From Septoria linicola (taxonomy: Eukaryota > Ascomycota > Dothideomycetes > Mycosphaerellales > Mycosphaerellaceae): a stretch of DNA of 64,000 nt. The stretch covers positions 2,480,001-2,544,000 of the forward strand of contig CP099425.1 of NCBI GenBank assembly GCA_024114885.1, written 5' to 3'. Under the pieces are notes generated by a model. It was given only the letters and a program-made list of their open reading frames with translations. It was not told where the DNA came from and did not search any database. Shown piece by piece: positions 10,903 to 20,834 of this stretch. The stretch's first letter is position 1, and the number at the start of each line of letters is the position of its first letter. Made by a program: the position numbers and the translations under genes.

Positions 10903-12480
10903 TCATCTCCCCCAAGCTCTCCACCATAGACCAATATTGGCTGCCACGAGCAGATCAAGCATGCCAAGTCCTTCAGGCTGGATGATAAGCTTCCCAAGTT
11001 TTGCCTGCTTGCCTCCAAATCCTCCTCCGGCCTTCTCCTGACCCAGCGTAAGATCAAGCTTCCCCTCATCGTCAAACACAAAGTCAACGCTACCACTATC
11101 ACTGGAAGAATGTAGCCGTCGATGTAGGCCGCTCATGTAGGGACTCCTCTTATCGCTCAGTGGTGTGTTGGCGATCTTGGAAGAGGCAGTTGGCAAATTA
11201 AATCGCAGCTCTGACACCTCCACAGCAATCGTGCCTCCATAGGTAGAAGGTAGATGATGTTTGCACTTCAGGCTCTTGCCCGAGACTCCCGTCGAGAACT
11301 CGCAGCGTGCATCCCAGGGACTGCTGAATGTGTAGCCTTTGTTCCGCCGATCTGCGTATGAGGATTGGCCATAGAAGTCCATTGAGGATCGCTTTGGGAG
11401 GTGCCGCGATGATGAAGTGCCATCTTCAAGAGGAGCCACGGATCCGAATCTTGCATGCTGACTGTACTCGTGTGCACTATACTTGGAGCTAGGCATGTAC
11501 AGTCGTCTGCGAAAGATGCCCTCAGGCGCGTCGCTGTTGCCAGAGCTTGCTGTATCCTGACTGACTCGTGATCCAGGTCGTTTGTCTTTGATGAACTGTT
11601 CGTAAGCTGGGTTGGAAATGTCCAGGAAGAGAGGAGCTCCACTTCTTTTCGTCCTTTGAGCAGCGGTCGGATTACGAAGAGCAGCAGATGAGACTTCGTC
11701 AAGTGGTGGGTCGTGGATGAAAGCTACATTCCATTGATCGCAAGAAGCAGGATCGCGCCGGATGAGGGTCAGTGATCCTGGTGGAGGCAAGTCGGCAGGA
11801 TCTGGGAATGGAACGGAAGGCTCCAACAGTGGCATGGAGTATGGGTTGTTCTCGTCACTCGACTCTGCTCGCCGCAGAAGGTGCTTGTTGTGTGCGTGCA
11901 AAGAGGGCTCGTATGGTTGCTCATCTGCTGGAGGCGAAGGAAGAGGTCTTCGAGACAGAACAGGCAGACCTGGAGTCAGAGCAGAGGGATGTGAGTTGCT
12001 GCTGTTACTACTGCCCACCGGCTTTCGTGCGAGACGACTGTGCCTGGGCGGGCTTGGTGTTCTTAGATTCAGCCGTGGCGGTCCATCATCCATGGGATAT
12101 GGTGGCGTGGGAGGTGCCACTGGTCTTCTTGGCTGCACAGGATTTCTTCTCCAGCTCTCCTCTCGTATCGGCAGTAAATGCGATGCATCCGTATTCACTG
12201 ATGACGGCCGTGCTGCAGTGTCGTCGTAGTCCTCGGGTGAATTGACATGAATGTAGTACAGCGAGCTCGAAACGTCTTCAGCTGTGACGACCTTCTCTCT
12301 CGGCTTCATCGGCGTAAGGAACACATCTCGACTTCCAGGCACTCGTGCAATGTAGAGGACGAGTGCCAATCGCGGTATGTCGTGGGGCACTCCAGCATGC
12401 TGTGGCGGATTCGCTGCAATATTTGTGATTGCTGAGAGCGATGTAGCTTCTACAATGGTAGTATCCATGTCGTATGTCAT
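10903..12480 (-). CDS. Conserved-looking proline/serine-rich protein of unknown function
   Basis: A 525-residue open frame with ATG at 12480. The N-terminal 100 residues form a compact domain (DIPRLALVLYIARVPGSRDV and VSSSLYYIHVNSPEDYDD). A long disordered middle is rich in P, S and R (PPTPPYPMDDGPPRLNLRTP). The C-terminal 150 residues regain structure: a stretch beginning CKHHLPSTYGG, then FDDEGKLDLTLGQEKAGGGF and the hydrophobic end LGMLDLLVAANIGLWWRAW, which could be a membrane anchor or amphipathic helix. I do not recognise the family. The layout, folded ends with a disordered centre, suggests a fungus-specific adaptor. It is divergent from RRP14 over 448 bp. That it is a real gene is supported by the uninterrupted length and residue bias; its function is unknown. 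Confidence 0.7.
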   Translation of the reverse strand: MTYDMDTTIVEATSLSAITNIAANPPQHAGVPHDIPRLALVLYIARVPGSRDVFLTPMKPREKVVTAEDVSSSLYYIHVNSPEDYDDTAARPSSVNTDASHLLPIREESWRRNPVQPRRPVAPPTPPYPMDDGPPRLNLRTPSPPRHSRLARKPVGSSNSSNSHPSALTPGLPVLSRRPLPSPPADEQPYEPSLHAHNKHLLRRAESSDENNPYSMPLLEPSVPFPDPADLPPPGSLTLIRRDPASCDQWNVAFIHDPPLDEVSSAALRNPTAAQRTKRSGAPLFLDISNPAYEQFIKDKRPGSRVSQDTASSGNSDAPEGIFRRRLYMPSSKYSAHEYSQHARFGSVAPLEDGTSSSRHLPKRSSMDFYGQSSYADRRNKGYTFSSPWDARCEFSTGVSGKSLKCKHHLPSTYGGTIAVEVSELRFNLPTASSKIANTPLSDKRSPYMSGLHRRLHSSSDSGSVDFVFDDEGKLDLTLGQEKAGGGFGGKQAKLGKLIIQPEGLGMLDLLVAANIGLWWRAWGR

Positions 12481-12928
12481 GCTGTCTGTGGTATGTGCAG
12501 TTTTCGTTGTTGATACAGCAAACCTCGATCAACAAATGGCAAGGATGACGCATGCGATGATGGTTGATCAGCAGGCATCACCATTCAGACAGCCAGCACA
12601 TGATCTTCTCATATTCGGAGAATTCAGCACAGACCGTCGACCGCCGTGATGCATGTGAAAAGACGTTGTGCAAGAAAGTGTGATGCTGTCTGTCAGTGAA
12701 GATGTTGACTTTGACGGTTGGCGTGGTTGCCAGATCCAGAGAGTTAACTAAGTTAATGCCGATGTGCCGATGTTCTTCGCTTAAATCCTTAACTAGTTAG
12801 CGCGACCCCCACATGGATCCGAGTTTCTGTCGGTGTGATTTTCTCGTGCTCTGCTTGCTGGCTGGCGGCTGTCGGTGAAGATATTCGACGTCGACAGCAC
12901 TCCATTCTGCAGATCCAGCACAACGGCA
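12481..12928. promoter_or_regulatory. Divergent promoter region between the unknown protein and RRP14
   Basis: 448 bp between divergent starts. It contains a 10-bp perfect palindrome TAACTAGTTA (12790-12799) and, 50 bp upstream, related GTTAACTAAGTTAA (near 12741-12754). These two TTAAC/GTTAA-rich blocks could be binding sites for a dimeric factor; this is inference from symmetry only. Confidence 0.35.
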
Positions 12929-14758
12929 ATGGCAATGGCAGAAGATCAGCAGAACGATGTGATGGACGGTCTGGAGGTATGCCATACTCGGCAGCTTGAT
13001 CTGCAAATCTCAATCTCACATCAGCACCAGGAACGCCTCCAGAGCCACAGCAAAGCCTTCGAGTCGCTTCTCGCACTGACGCCCGCCCGCGACTACTACG
13101 GATCACAGATTGAGGACGGACTCGATCCAAACGACCAATGGAACCGCAAAAAGCAATCAAAAGAGCAAAAGCGAGCGGCAAAAAAGGCAAAGCTGGATCC
13201 TGCCAACCAGAAAAGCGCACTGGACGTCATGAAAGAGCGCGAGAAGAAGCGAAAGCGGGAGCTGGGAATGGACGACGAGGAAGGCGAAGAGGGCGAGACG
13301 GGCGATGAGACAGAATCTGCGAATAAGCGCCAAAAGAAGGAAGAAGTCGACCCAGAAGTGAGGCGAAAGCAGATTGCGGAGAAGCGGAAGGCAAAACGAC
13401 AGCAGAAAAAGGCCAAGCTGGATGCAAAGGTTGAGAAAGCAAAGGCGAAGCGGGATGCGAAGCTGAAGCAGCAAAATGGCGTGGAAAATGGACAGGCCGA
13501 TGGTGGCGCGGAGGACGATGAGGATGAGGACGACGATGACGATGAGGATGCGGTGGAGAATGATACGGCGGAGCTGGCCAAGGTCGACTTTGCTGGACTT
13601 GCGGGATCAGACGACGACGAGGAGGAAGTGGAAGTGGAAGAGGACGAGGACGATGAGGAGGAACGCGTGGACGAGACCGCGGAAGCATCATCCACACCAA
13701 CAAGTCCGAATGTCGGCAGCCCAGCTTTTGACGTTGCCACTAACGTTTCTGAAGCCTCTTCTTCCTCTTCCGTGGACCCAGCGCCTGTTGTCCAAAAGCC
13801 TGCGCCGAAGCAGAAATTATCCACATCTCCCACCGACACCACATCAACGACGAAAACGAAGCCACAACTGGAAGTCAAGACCAAAGCGCCCAAGCAGATT
13901 GCTCTCCCAGCATTCGATCCTTCTTCCGCCACCGCAGACATCACATCCGGCACATCATCACCGAAGATTCAGCTGCCGAATGTCGACCAGGCAGAGCTGC
14001 AGGAACGGCTACGAAAGCGCATCGAAGAGCTGAGAGCAAAGCGAAAGGCTGATGGCGCTGATGGAAAGCCTGCAAAGTCAAGACAAGAACTGCTTGACCA
14101 GAGACGGCAGAAGGAGGAGCAACGGAAAGCGCACAAAAAGGAGCAACGTCAGAAGGCCAAAGAGGAAGAGGCGCGAAAGCGGGAAGAACAGCTTCGAGGG
14201 TCGGGGAGTCCTGCCGCTGATATCTTCAGCGGGAGAAAGAGTCCTCGACCTCGATCGCCCGCAGAGAACAGCTTTGCATTCTCCAAGCTCGCATTTGAAG
14301 ACGGCACCTCCGCAGATGCTGGGTTGAGTACGTTGCAAGACGCGATCAAGAAGAAGGGTCCGCAAGATCCAAAGACTGCTCTCCTGGCTGCACAGAAGAA
14401 GGAGGCGCGACTTGCCGGCCTTGACCCAGCGAAGAAGGCGGACATCGCAGAGAAAGACATGTGGCTGAACGCGAAGAAGCGAGCACACGGCGAAAGGCAA
14501 CGAGATGATGTGAGTCTGCTGAAGAAGACTTTGAAGCGCAAAGAAAAGGCGAAGGGAAAGAGCGAGCAGGAGTGGAATGACAGGAAAGAGGCTGTGGTCA
14601 AGGGCAAGGAACTGAAGCAGAAGAAGCGTGAAACCAACCTTGCAAAGAGGAGAGAGGAGAAGGGCTCGAAGCCGGGCAAGAAGAAGGGTGGGAAGCCGAG
14701 TGGTGGAGGTGGGAAGAAGAAAGCCAGAGCTGGGTTTGAAGGGAGGTTCAAGGCGTAG
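12929..14758 (+). CDS. RRP14: Ribosome biogenesis protein RRP14/SURF6 family
   Basis: The ATG at 12929 starts MAMAEDQQNDVMDGLE. A 48-nt stretch (12977-13024, GTATGC...CATCAG) has good splice ends; removing it gives LE-HQERLQSHSKAFESLLAL and then TPARDYYG, the exact N-terminal pattern of RRP14 (LEERLxxHxxAFxxLLxLxPAxxYYG). The spliced protein is 593 residues; the intron is a multiple of three without stops, so an unspliced 609-residue form would also be open. The middle is a nucleolar-type mix of acidic runs (EEEVEVEEDEDDEEE) and lysine blocks. The C-terminal third is the SURF6 domain (KKADIAEKDMWLNAKKRAHG, then KKTLKRKEKAKGKSEQEW) and ends in GFEGRFKA, as in the family. The role is pre-rRNA processing for both ribosomal subunits in the nucleolus. 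Confidence 0.9.
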   Translation: MAMAEDQQNDVMDGLEVCHTRQLDLQISISHQHQERLQSHSKAFESLLALTPARDYYGSQIEDGLDPNDQWNRKKQSKEQKRAAKKAKLDPANQKSALDVMKEREKKRKRELGMDDEEGEEGETGDETESANKRQKKEEVDPEVRRKQIAEKRKAKRQQKKAKLDAKVEKAKAKRDAKLKQQNGVENGQADGGAEDDEDEDDDDDEDAVENDTAELAKVDFAGLAGSDDDEEEVEVEEDEDDEEERVDETAEASSTPTSPNVGSPAFDVATNVSEASSSSSVDPAPVVQKPAPKQKLSTSPTDTTSTTKTKPQLEVKTKAPKQIALPAFDPSSATADITSGTSSPKIQLPNVDQAELQERLRKRIEELRAKRKADGADGKPAKSRQELLDQRRQKEEQRKAHKKEQRQKAKEEEARKREEQLRGSGSPAADIFSGRKSPRPRSPAENSFAFSKLAFEDGTSADAGLSTLQDAIKKKGPQDPKTALLAAQKKEARLAGLDPAKKADIAEKDMWLNAKKRAHGERQRDDVSLLKKTLKRKEKAKGKSEQEWNDRKEAVVKGKELKQKKRETNLAKRREEKGSKPGKKKGGKPSGGGGKKKARAGFEGRFKA

Positions 14759-15060
14759 ATGTTGTGTGCTGCTGTTCATGGAAGCGAAAGGTTGTATAGA
14801 TATGCTTGTGGCAGCGCACTTTATGAATGTCTGTCACCTTCAAGCCGCCAGTAGGCATACTTTAATTCACATATCAAATGGACCTCGCATTTGAGGCACT
14901 TCTGCTTTGCGGGGCAGTGTCGATTGTGGGAGGCGTCCGTCCAATAGCAGGACCAACTCAACGCCACGCAAGGCTGTAATTCGGGCAGTGCAGACCTCAC
15001 AAGTGCTCCACGACTTCCTGCCTTCATCCTTGCTCCCGTGTCTGCATCACAACATCATCG
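14759..15060. other. Intergenic region after RRP14
   Basis: 302 bp; no gene, repeat or RNA could be supported. It holds the RRP14 3' end and whatever remains of the promoter of the HET relic. Confidence 0.4.
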
Positions 15061-16943
15061 GTGCACTTCCAGACTTTTGTACACGTTCCTGGTGCCTGGA
15101 AAGGGTTTCGCTGGAGCTGGAACCAAAGCTGGACCAGTATCGATCTCGACCAGGTTCACGCTGGCTCAAGATGGCACAAAAGCGCTCCATCCAACCGGCT
15201 GAGGGAGGCGGAAATCATCTTTGCTGATCCGAAAAGACAAAGACTTGAGCTCGATGGTGATCAATTGTGCGAAGTCTGTCAGCAGATTGACTGTTGGGAC
15301 TACTTTCGCTATAAGAAGCGTAAACGCCATGCCGGGTTCCACGGACAACAACTCCATTCTGTCGAGAGGTGTATCGATTGCTCGACAAGTCTCCATGGTC
15401 AGCTTATTTAGCCAAGCCTAAGAGATGCTCCAAAGTTCCTTTGGATTATTACATATGGAGAAATCGAGGCAGGTATGGGACCAGAGCCCATCAAAATTGG
15501 GGGGAGTAGTGTTGGTAGAACGTGTCGCTTGCATGTCACTGTCGGAACAGCGAAATCACAGCATGAGCTCGCCGTCTTCGAGCTTGTGGCTTCGGCAAAC
15601 TGAATTTGGAGAAGACACCTAAGATTATATTACATGCTATCGAGCTCGTGCGCGCAGTTGGATGTCTGTACTTATGGGTGGACTGCGTATGCGTTGATCC
15701 AAACGTGCACCAAGATAAGGAAAGCATCATATCTAGCATGGGAGCGATCTACAGCTCTGCGTTCTTCACCCTGATCGCCGCGTGTGCATCAAACGCAAAT
15801 CAGGGCTTGGGAAGACGGCGAACGCATACTCCTGAGGCCCCCATTTCATTTCTACAAAATCGTCATCACATCTCTCTACTTAGGCTGCCTCTGCAGGACT
15901 TGGAGGACCATCTACATGGATCAGAATGGCTGAGCCGCGGTTGGACGTTCCAGGAGCATATGCTTAGCGAGCAGTGCATTATTTTTACCAATAAAGAAGT
16001 CTTCTTGACTTGTCGCCGGACGGGCCAAGAGAGGCGAGAGTCCCATGCCGTGAAGCATACCCCATTACTACAACGAGAATCAGCTCACAAACGCGACACA
16101 AGGGTTCGAAAGCGCAAAGCCGCAAGACTACCGCTCCATAGCAAGATTGGACACCACAGTCTCGAACACGAAGAGGAGCTGGTACATATCTATCGGGAGC
16201 TCGTGGAACAGCTCACTCGGCGCAAATTGTCGTTCGCCGGTGATCGGTTTGACGCCTTTCGGGGGATTTTGAGGGAAATGTTCGCAAAGCGGGAATCTGA
16301 GAAGGGAAGACATGCTACTGACTTCGTAGGCTTGCTTCCGGACGAGCTTTTCTATTCCTCGCTCATGTGGTACAATAGGAGCCGATCTAGCAGACACTCC
16401 ACTCGTATCACTGTGAACGCACGAGGGACGCAAGCGCTGCCGAGCTGGAGCTGGACTGGCTGGACCGTACATCTCGTCCCGCCCGTGGAAAGACCGTATG
16501 AAGCTTTCTCATGTGAACAGATCGATCAAGGCAACTACGTACTGCGATGTCTAGGAGACGACGATCCTGCGATGTGGCCCTACGATGTCACTCCATGCAA
16601 AGTGAATCCTGCCGAGCGTATAGTGCTGCATCTATGGAAGAAGGTCTTGCGCTGTTATTCATGGCCTACACTCGGGATAAACGCACATTCTTTGGTTTCA
16701 TTGCAAAGTAATGAGTATTGTGGGCACGTAGGTACGTACGGACCCGCCGAGGACCTCGGACCCTATGCAGTCCATGAGTCTGTTCCCATGGCTGGCGAAG
16801 CTGAGGGTAGACCCAAGGAAGTGATGCTCGTTCGAAGGCAAGACGGCACTGAGTTTCATGAGCGACTGTGTTTGGCTCTGTGGTATAATGCTGCTGTCAA
16901 AGTTGAGGAGGAATGCCCATGGGAGCATATTAAGCTCGTGTGA
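15061..16943 (+). pseudogene. Broken HET-domain (heterokaryon incompatibility) gene
   Basis: The 5' piece reads LCEVCQQIDCWDYFRY and HSVERCIDCS, the cysteine-rich start common to fungal HET proteins. It meets TAG at 15409-15411 but stays open in the same frame to a TGA at 15601-15603, giving MGPEPIKIGGSSVGR and HELAVFELVASAN, the usual segment before a HET domain. The frame then shifts to the HET core without a gap: LYLWVDCVCVD, GAIYSSAFFTLIAACASNAN and WLSRGWTFQEHMLS, then a C-terminal region to 16943. The first conserved HET block (xxLSYxWG) and the linker before it are missing at the junction near 15600. An in-frame stop, a frameshift and an internal deletion together make this a dead allele. 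HET domains trigger cell death on contact with unlike partners. The protein from 15606 on is open for 445 codons but has no ATG at its start. Confidence 0.72.
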
Positions 16944-18473
16944 ACTGAATATGTGCTTGCACGCTCGGTATGATTCCAGGGTTCATGTCCTTGCTCTGCT
17001 CTAGTTGAGATTAGTCGCAAGCTGTGGCCTAGAAGTTGGTGTTTCGAACCACAGGGCGTCGTCAGAGTCGAATGCCTTTAGTCCATTCGCCTTCAGGGCG
17101 CACGGTGTATACGGGCGTGACCAGCCACGCTTATAGAGATGTTGCGACTGCAGCTTTCCATCTCCAAAGACGTGCTCGCTCACCTCTGGCTTTCCACACG
17201 ATTTAGCGCTGGTTTTATGCGCCATGACCTGCCACCATGGGATCGACAGGCCATTATTGTAGTCGCAGCATGCTCCTATCGATTATGGGAGTCGAGCACA
17301 TCGCGAACAGATTCAGCAGATTTGTACGCATCATTCAAGGCCGCCCATCGAGTTGGTACCATTCAGACCCAAGATGGACCACGAACTCAGCATCGATGTA
17401 AGCAGTTCAGACATCTCACGAGCGCGAAAAGCATCATTTGTCCTCGTCAAACTTGCATAGAGCCATCCACTGTGCGTCGCTGGAAGCCCAGGCTTTCTCC
17501 ACCTTGCCTGCGTACGGGTCAGAAAGTGATGGGACATGACACCAAAGACTTTGCATATCGTAGAAGCTGCTCACTGCAAGATCTTCTGCAAGTTAGCACA
17601 ACTTAGCACGCCGCTCTCGCTCCCTTGACTGGTGGACTACTGAGTCACTAGACGATTTTCCCATCATTGGGAAAAGGTCACTCGGCCCAAGTGCTACGCC
17701 AGTGAAAGAGTGAGCCACCTATGGCTTGCTTATAGCTTGTCTGTACTATGCGATCCACGACACGCTCAATCTTCTCCGCTGCCACCCTTAGACCCGCAGC
17801 GAGGCTCTACCAGTCTTCCATCATGCTGTCATTATCAACATCTCGGTATCCGACCTTGGGGGTCTGGCTACATGTCTGAGGTCTACCAGGCTCAAGATGC
17901 TCTATAGTTTTCAGATCATCAAGAGGATCAGCAGAGCGGAGACCTGGTGGCGGGAGTTTAGGCCTCACGTAAAGATGCTTGAGATTGGAGGATTCAAAAG
18001 AGAGGTTGACCGGATGACCTGCCTTGGACATAAAGGTAAGATCAAACGGGGCTGGGGGACGCTCGAGAGGGTTGAGACGGAGTCTGGCTTCGCGGTCACT
18101 TCGGCAAGGGGAACGGAAACTTTGCTCATTGGGGCGTTGAGACGTGGTGTGAGATGTGTCCCTGTGGAGTAGTGATGAGGTGAATGAGGACATGGAGCTT
18201 CGGGCATACTTGTGATGCATCAAGATGACAGAAGATGCGCGCGTTGTGATGACACAGGATTAAGCTGATATGCAGAAGATGATGCGCACTTCCCAAGCCT
18301 CTCCCACGCCATGGCCTCATGGCTTTGCGCCCCGGATATCAAAACGAATCACTCTTGGACGTGGAGCTCATACCATTCAAACATTCCCTGCACCACTAAT
18401 CGTGTTGCACAATGATGAGAATCATCTCCCATTCCCTGACCCTTGCTGGAACGCTATCGTATTGCCGACGCCT
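16944..18473. other. Gene-poor interval
   Basis: About 1.5 kb with no gene I can support. An ATG-started plus frame (17139-17606, 155 codons) and a minus frame (17807-18220, about 137 codons) lack recognisable domains or splice-supported extensions. The plus strand around 17350-17460 reads a coding-like run (MDHELSIDVSSSDISRARKA) ending in TAG, possibly a relic. Composition is near that of the flanking genes and not RIP-like. Confidence 0.4.
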
Positions 18474-18810
18474 TTATGACACAATTTCGCAGATAAACTT
18501 GAAACGACCAACGCATTTCCTCCTCTTTGGACGCGGTCCCTCCTCTCGTGGTGGAGTCTGAGGCGGTGGTGGAGGCGGAGGCGGTTGCAGAAGCGCGGCA
18601 GGATTTGCGATGAAGCCGAAACGGCTCGGATGGCCGCGCACAGTCCTAGCAGGATCTCTGGTCTCGAGGAGGTCGTTTACCTATTTGAATGTGTCAACTG
18701 TGGATGCGGTTCTAACAGCGCTTATGTAGTTGATGTACCGATACTGGTGCTGCGCCAGCTACAGCTCCAAGAGCTAGCAAGCATGAGATCGTGACTGCAC
18801 CGAACTGCAT
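18474..18810 (-). CDS. Small secreted protein with basic C-terminal cysteine pair (effector-like)
   Basis: Not visible as one open frame. Exon 1 (18810-18745) encodes MQFGAVTISCLLALGAVAGA followed by AP, a textbook signal peptide with likely cleavage after AGA. A 64-nt intron (18744-18681, GTATCG...AAATAG, with a TTGAC branch-like site) joins in phase 0 to exon 2 (18680-18474), which runs VNDLLETRDPARTVRGHPSR, a proline run, then RPKRRKCVGRFKFICEIVS and TAA. The total is 90 residues. The mature part has eight consecutive prolines, a dibasic/Kex2-like KR and two cysteines seven residues apart at the end. The unspliced frame would stop nine codons after the signal peptide. It resembles effectors or small antimicrobial proteins in form only; no family is recognised. 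The donor is slightly off consensus, so the intron is inferred. Confidence 0.55.
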
Positions 18811-20297
18811 CTTCAACTCCTTGTATTCGATGTTGAGAGTATGGAGATGTGAGTGTCTGCTGGGACACGGAGGAGGAGGTGCGAGAGCAGCCTGTTTTTT
18901 GTATGCCTTCATTGGTATGTAACAGGCCAAAGATCCTTACCGACCCTGTGCAAAGCTCTATTTTCCATCACTTGGATACGAAGAGTGAGAGCTCGGCGAA
19001 TTGAGGTAATGTGAAGAATTGTGAGACCTAGTGTAGCTAGGATAGCACTTAGTAGGCATTGGAGTGTACGGTTCTCTCTAGGCGAAAGGTTGTTTACTAC
19101 TAAGATTGCTTTGCGCTTGCTTGTTCAGGCATTAGTACGCAACATCAGAGTCTTGATCATGCCGTCTTGATGGCTAGAAGCTTTGAAATTACCCGAGGCG
19201 TAGGTTCTCAGATGGCCGATTTCTCGCCAGAATCGGGAATGTCTTGGCATAGTCCTAAGCCGAGATGACCGACTAGGCACGATTCTTCGCCAGTCTTGAG
19301 TCTCTTGACGCATCGCTCATCGCCAGACCTGTTCTTCCAATCGCGCCTAAAACACCGAGATAGCACAATACTGTCCGCTTTTTCCATCGCCCGGTCTAGA
19401 TCTGAGATCGGTAGAACATCGAGGCCACCCAGGGTCTTCTCGCGTGCGAAATTTCTCCGAACAGCGGTATCTCGCGATCCTTCTAACCTCCAATTGAAAC
19501 CTCGTTAATGCACCTGTTTCTACTGCACGGCGAATGGTGGTTCGAGCTCGTTCAGGGTTGTGACTTTGGTAGCAGGATCGCAGAAGACGAGAAGAACGTG
19601 GTTGGGTTTGTTTCTTCAAGACTGATATATGCGTGCTCAAGTCCAGACACATCCGGACAAACAATCTATTGACAGATTTCGGCTCGAAACTTCCTTTGGT
19701 GTCAGCTTCGGACTGCACACACTCTACAGTAAAAACAGACCTGCGCTTCTTTGGCTGCTATCGTCGCCTTGGCCAGCTCTTTGCCTTCATGCTTGGCCTG
19801 TCCAGCCTCGCTCAGCCTCGCCATACATGGAGCTTGCTGGGGCGTGATCTGGACGGTCACCGCCATGGTGTCGCTACGCTTGCAGTCCTACTTTGGAAGG
19901 ATTACAGGAGGCATACTAAAAGGTGGAGCGGCACCTTTGAATCTGAAATGGGGCCGGGAGTTGCTCGAGAGGGTTGCAAAAGAGGTTGGGTTCGAGATCG
20001 CTTACGTGAGATCGAGATCGTCAGTTGGCATGCTTCAGTGCATCTGGAGATGCGCCAGGAGAATGCGCACAACTCGTCGGCTCGCACATCAAGCTGGCTT
20101 GCACTGCAACCATCAGTATGGCTTTCGGGGTAGCCCTGCTGTGTTTGCAGGATCTTCATATTTAAACTGCATTATTCGATCATATAACGGGGCAGTAGCA
20201 CTTCCAGCAACACAAGATCGATTACACAGCAGAAAATCGCTACCGACGCAATCACTCGACAATACAGCGACGCCGACGATACATCAAGTCAAGCAAG
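18811..20297. other. Gene-poor interval
   Basis: About 1.5 kb. The longest frame (plus, 19751-20386, 211 codons) begins at TTG, overlaps the secreted-protein gene at 20298 in another frame and shows no domain. A short stretch at 19925-19985 (KWGRELLERVAKEVGFEIAY) looks coding-like and has a weak DNA resemblance to 18035-18085 (shared CTCGAGAGGGTTG), so an old decayed duplicate is possible. Nothing firm. Confidence 0.35.
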
Positions 20298-20548
20298 ATG
20301 CAAACCAAATTCGCCCTCACTATCGCGGCAACGCTGCTCTCCTGGACGTCACTCATCTCTCCAGCTTCTGGTCAGTCGTGTGCTGAATATTGCCGGACCG
20401 GACTTGGTGCAAGCCCCTGCATGTTGACATGTGATCCATTCGTGTACGTACTCTTCCACATTGCCTACCGTCATCTCCGAGAACTATGAAGTGTTAGCAA
20501 ACCTTCTTTAGGAGGCCAGAATTCTACAACTGTGAGTACGGCCCGTAG
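20298..20548 (+). CDS. Small cysteine-rich secreted protein
   Basis: ATG at 20298 (context CAAGATG) opens MQTKFALTIAATLLSWTSLI followed by SPASGQ, a signal peptide with a likely cut near ASG/GQ. The mature part reads SCAEYCRTG and PCMLTCDPF. A consensus donor GTACGT follows at 20444; the acceptor ending CTTTAG (20511) gives exon 2 reading VRPEFYNCEYGP and TAG, for a 60-residue product with five cysteines spaced C-x3-C-x8-C-x3-C-x10-C. An upstream acceptor (GTGTTAG, 20491-20497) would give a longer R/S/A-rich tail instead. Reading through the donor would end in HLREL. Size, secretion signal and cysteine density fit a fungal effector-like protein; no family is recognised. The 3' exon is uncertain. 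Confidence 0.55.
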
Positions 20549-20834
20549 GCATTCTGCGCGGCGAGGGGCAAGGGCGGGGAGCAAAGCATCGGGCGTATCG
20601 TGATCGCATTGGTATACCGGAGTCGGCGGGCTTTCGCGTGGTAGTGTGTCGATGTTCAAAGAAGGTGAGCTGCCTGAGGCACAATCTGTAAATATCCGAG
20701 GATCAGTCTATGAAAGTCAATGCGCACAGCGCTTGTTTCTCAGAGCACCAGGTGGCAATGAAAGCCGATTGACCAGGTGCCCACTTCGATAACCTCGCAT
20801 TGATGCAACTTCGCTCCGGTAGACAGCTAGACAC

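Noticed and set aside
13096..13953. 285-codon minus-strand frame rich in serine and phenylalanine
   Set aside because: It is the antisense of the acidic/lysine-rich RRP14 middle; the bias is a mirror of GAN/AAG codons.
17030..17070. GTTTCGAACCAC resembling a tRNA T-arm
   Set aside because: The stem is imperfect and no acceptor, D or anticodon arm could be fitted on either strand.
17139..17606. 155-codon plus frame with ATG
   Set aside because: No domain, no splice support and no coding-like residue pattern; treated as chance.
19751..20386. 211-codon plus frame
   Set aside because: It begins at TTG, overlaps a better-supported secreted-protein gene and shows no motif.
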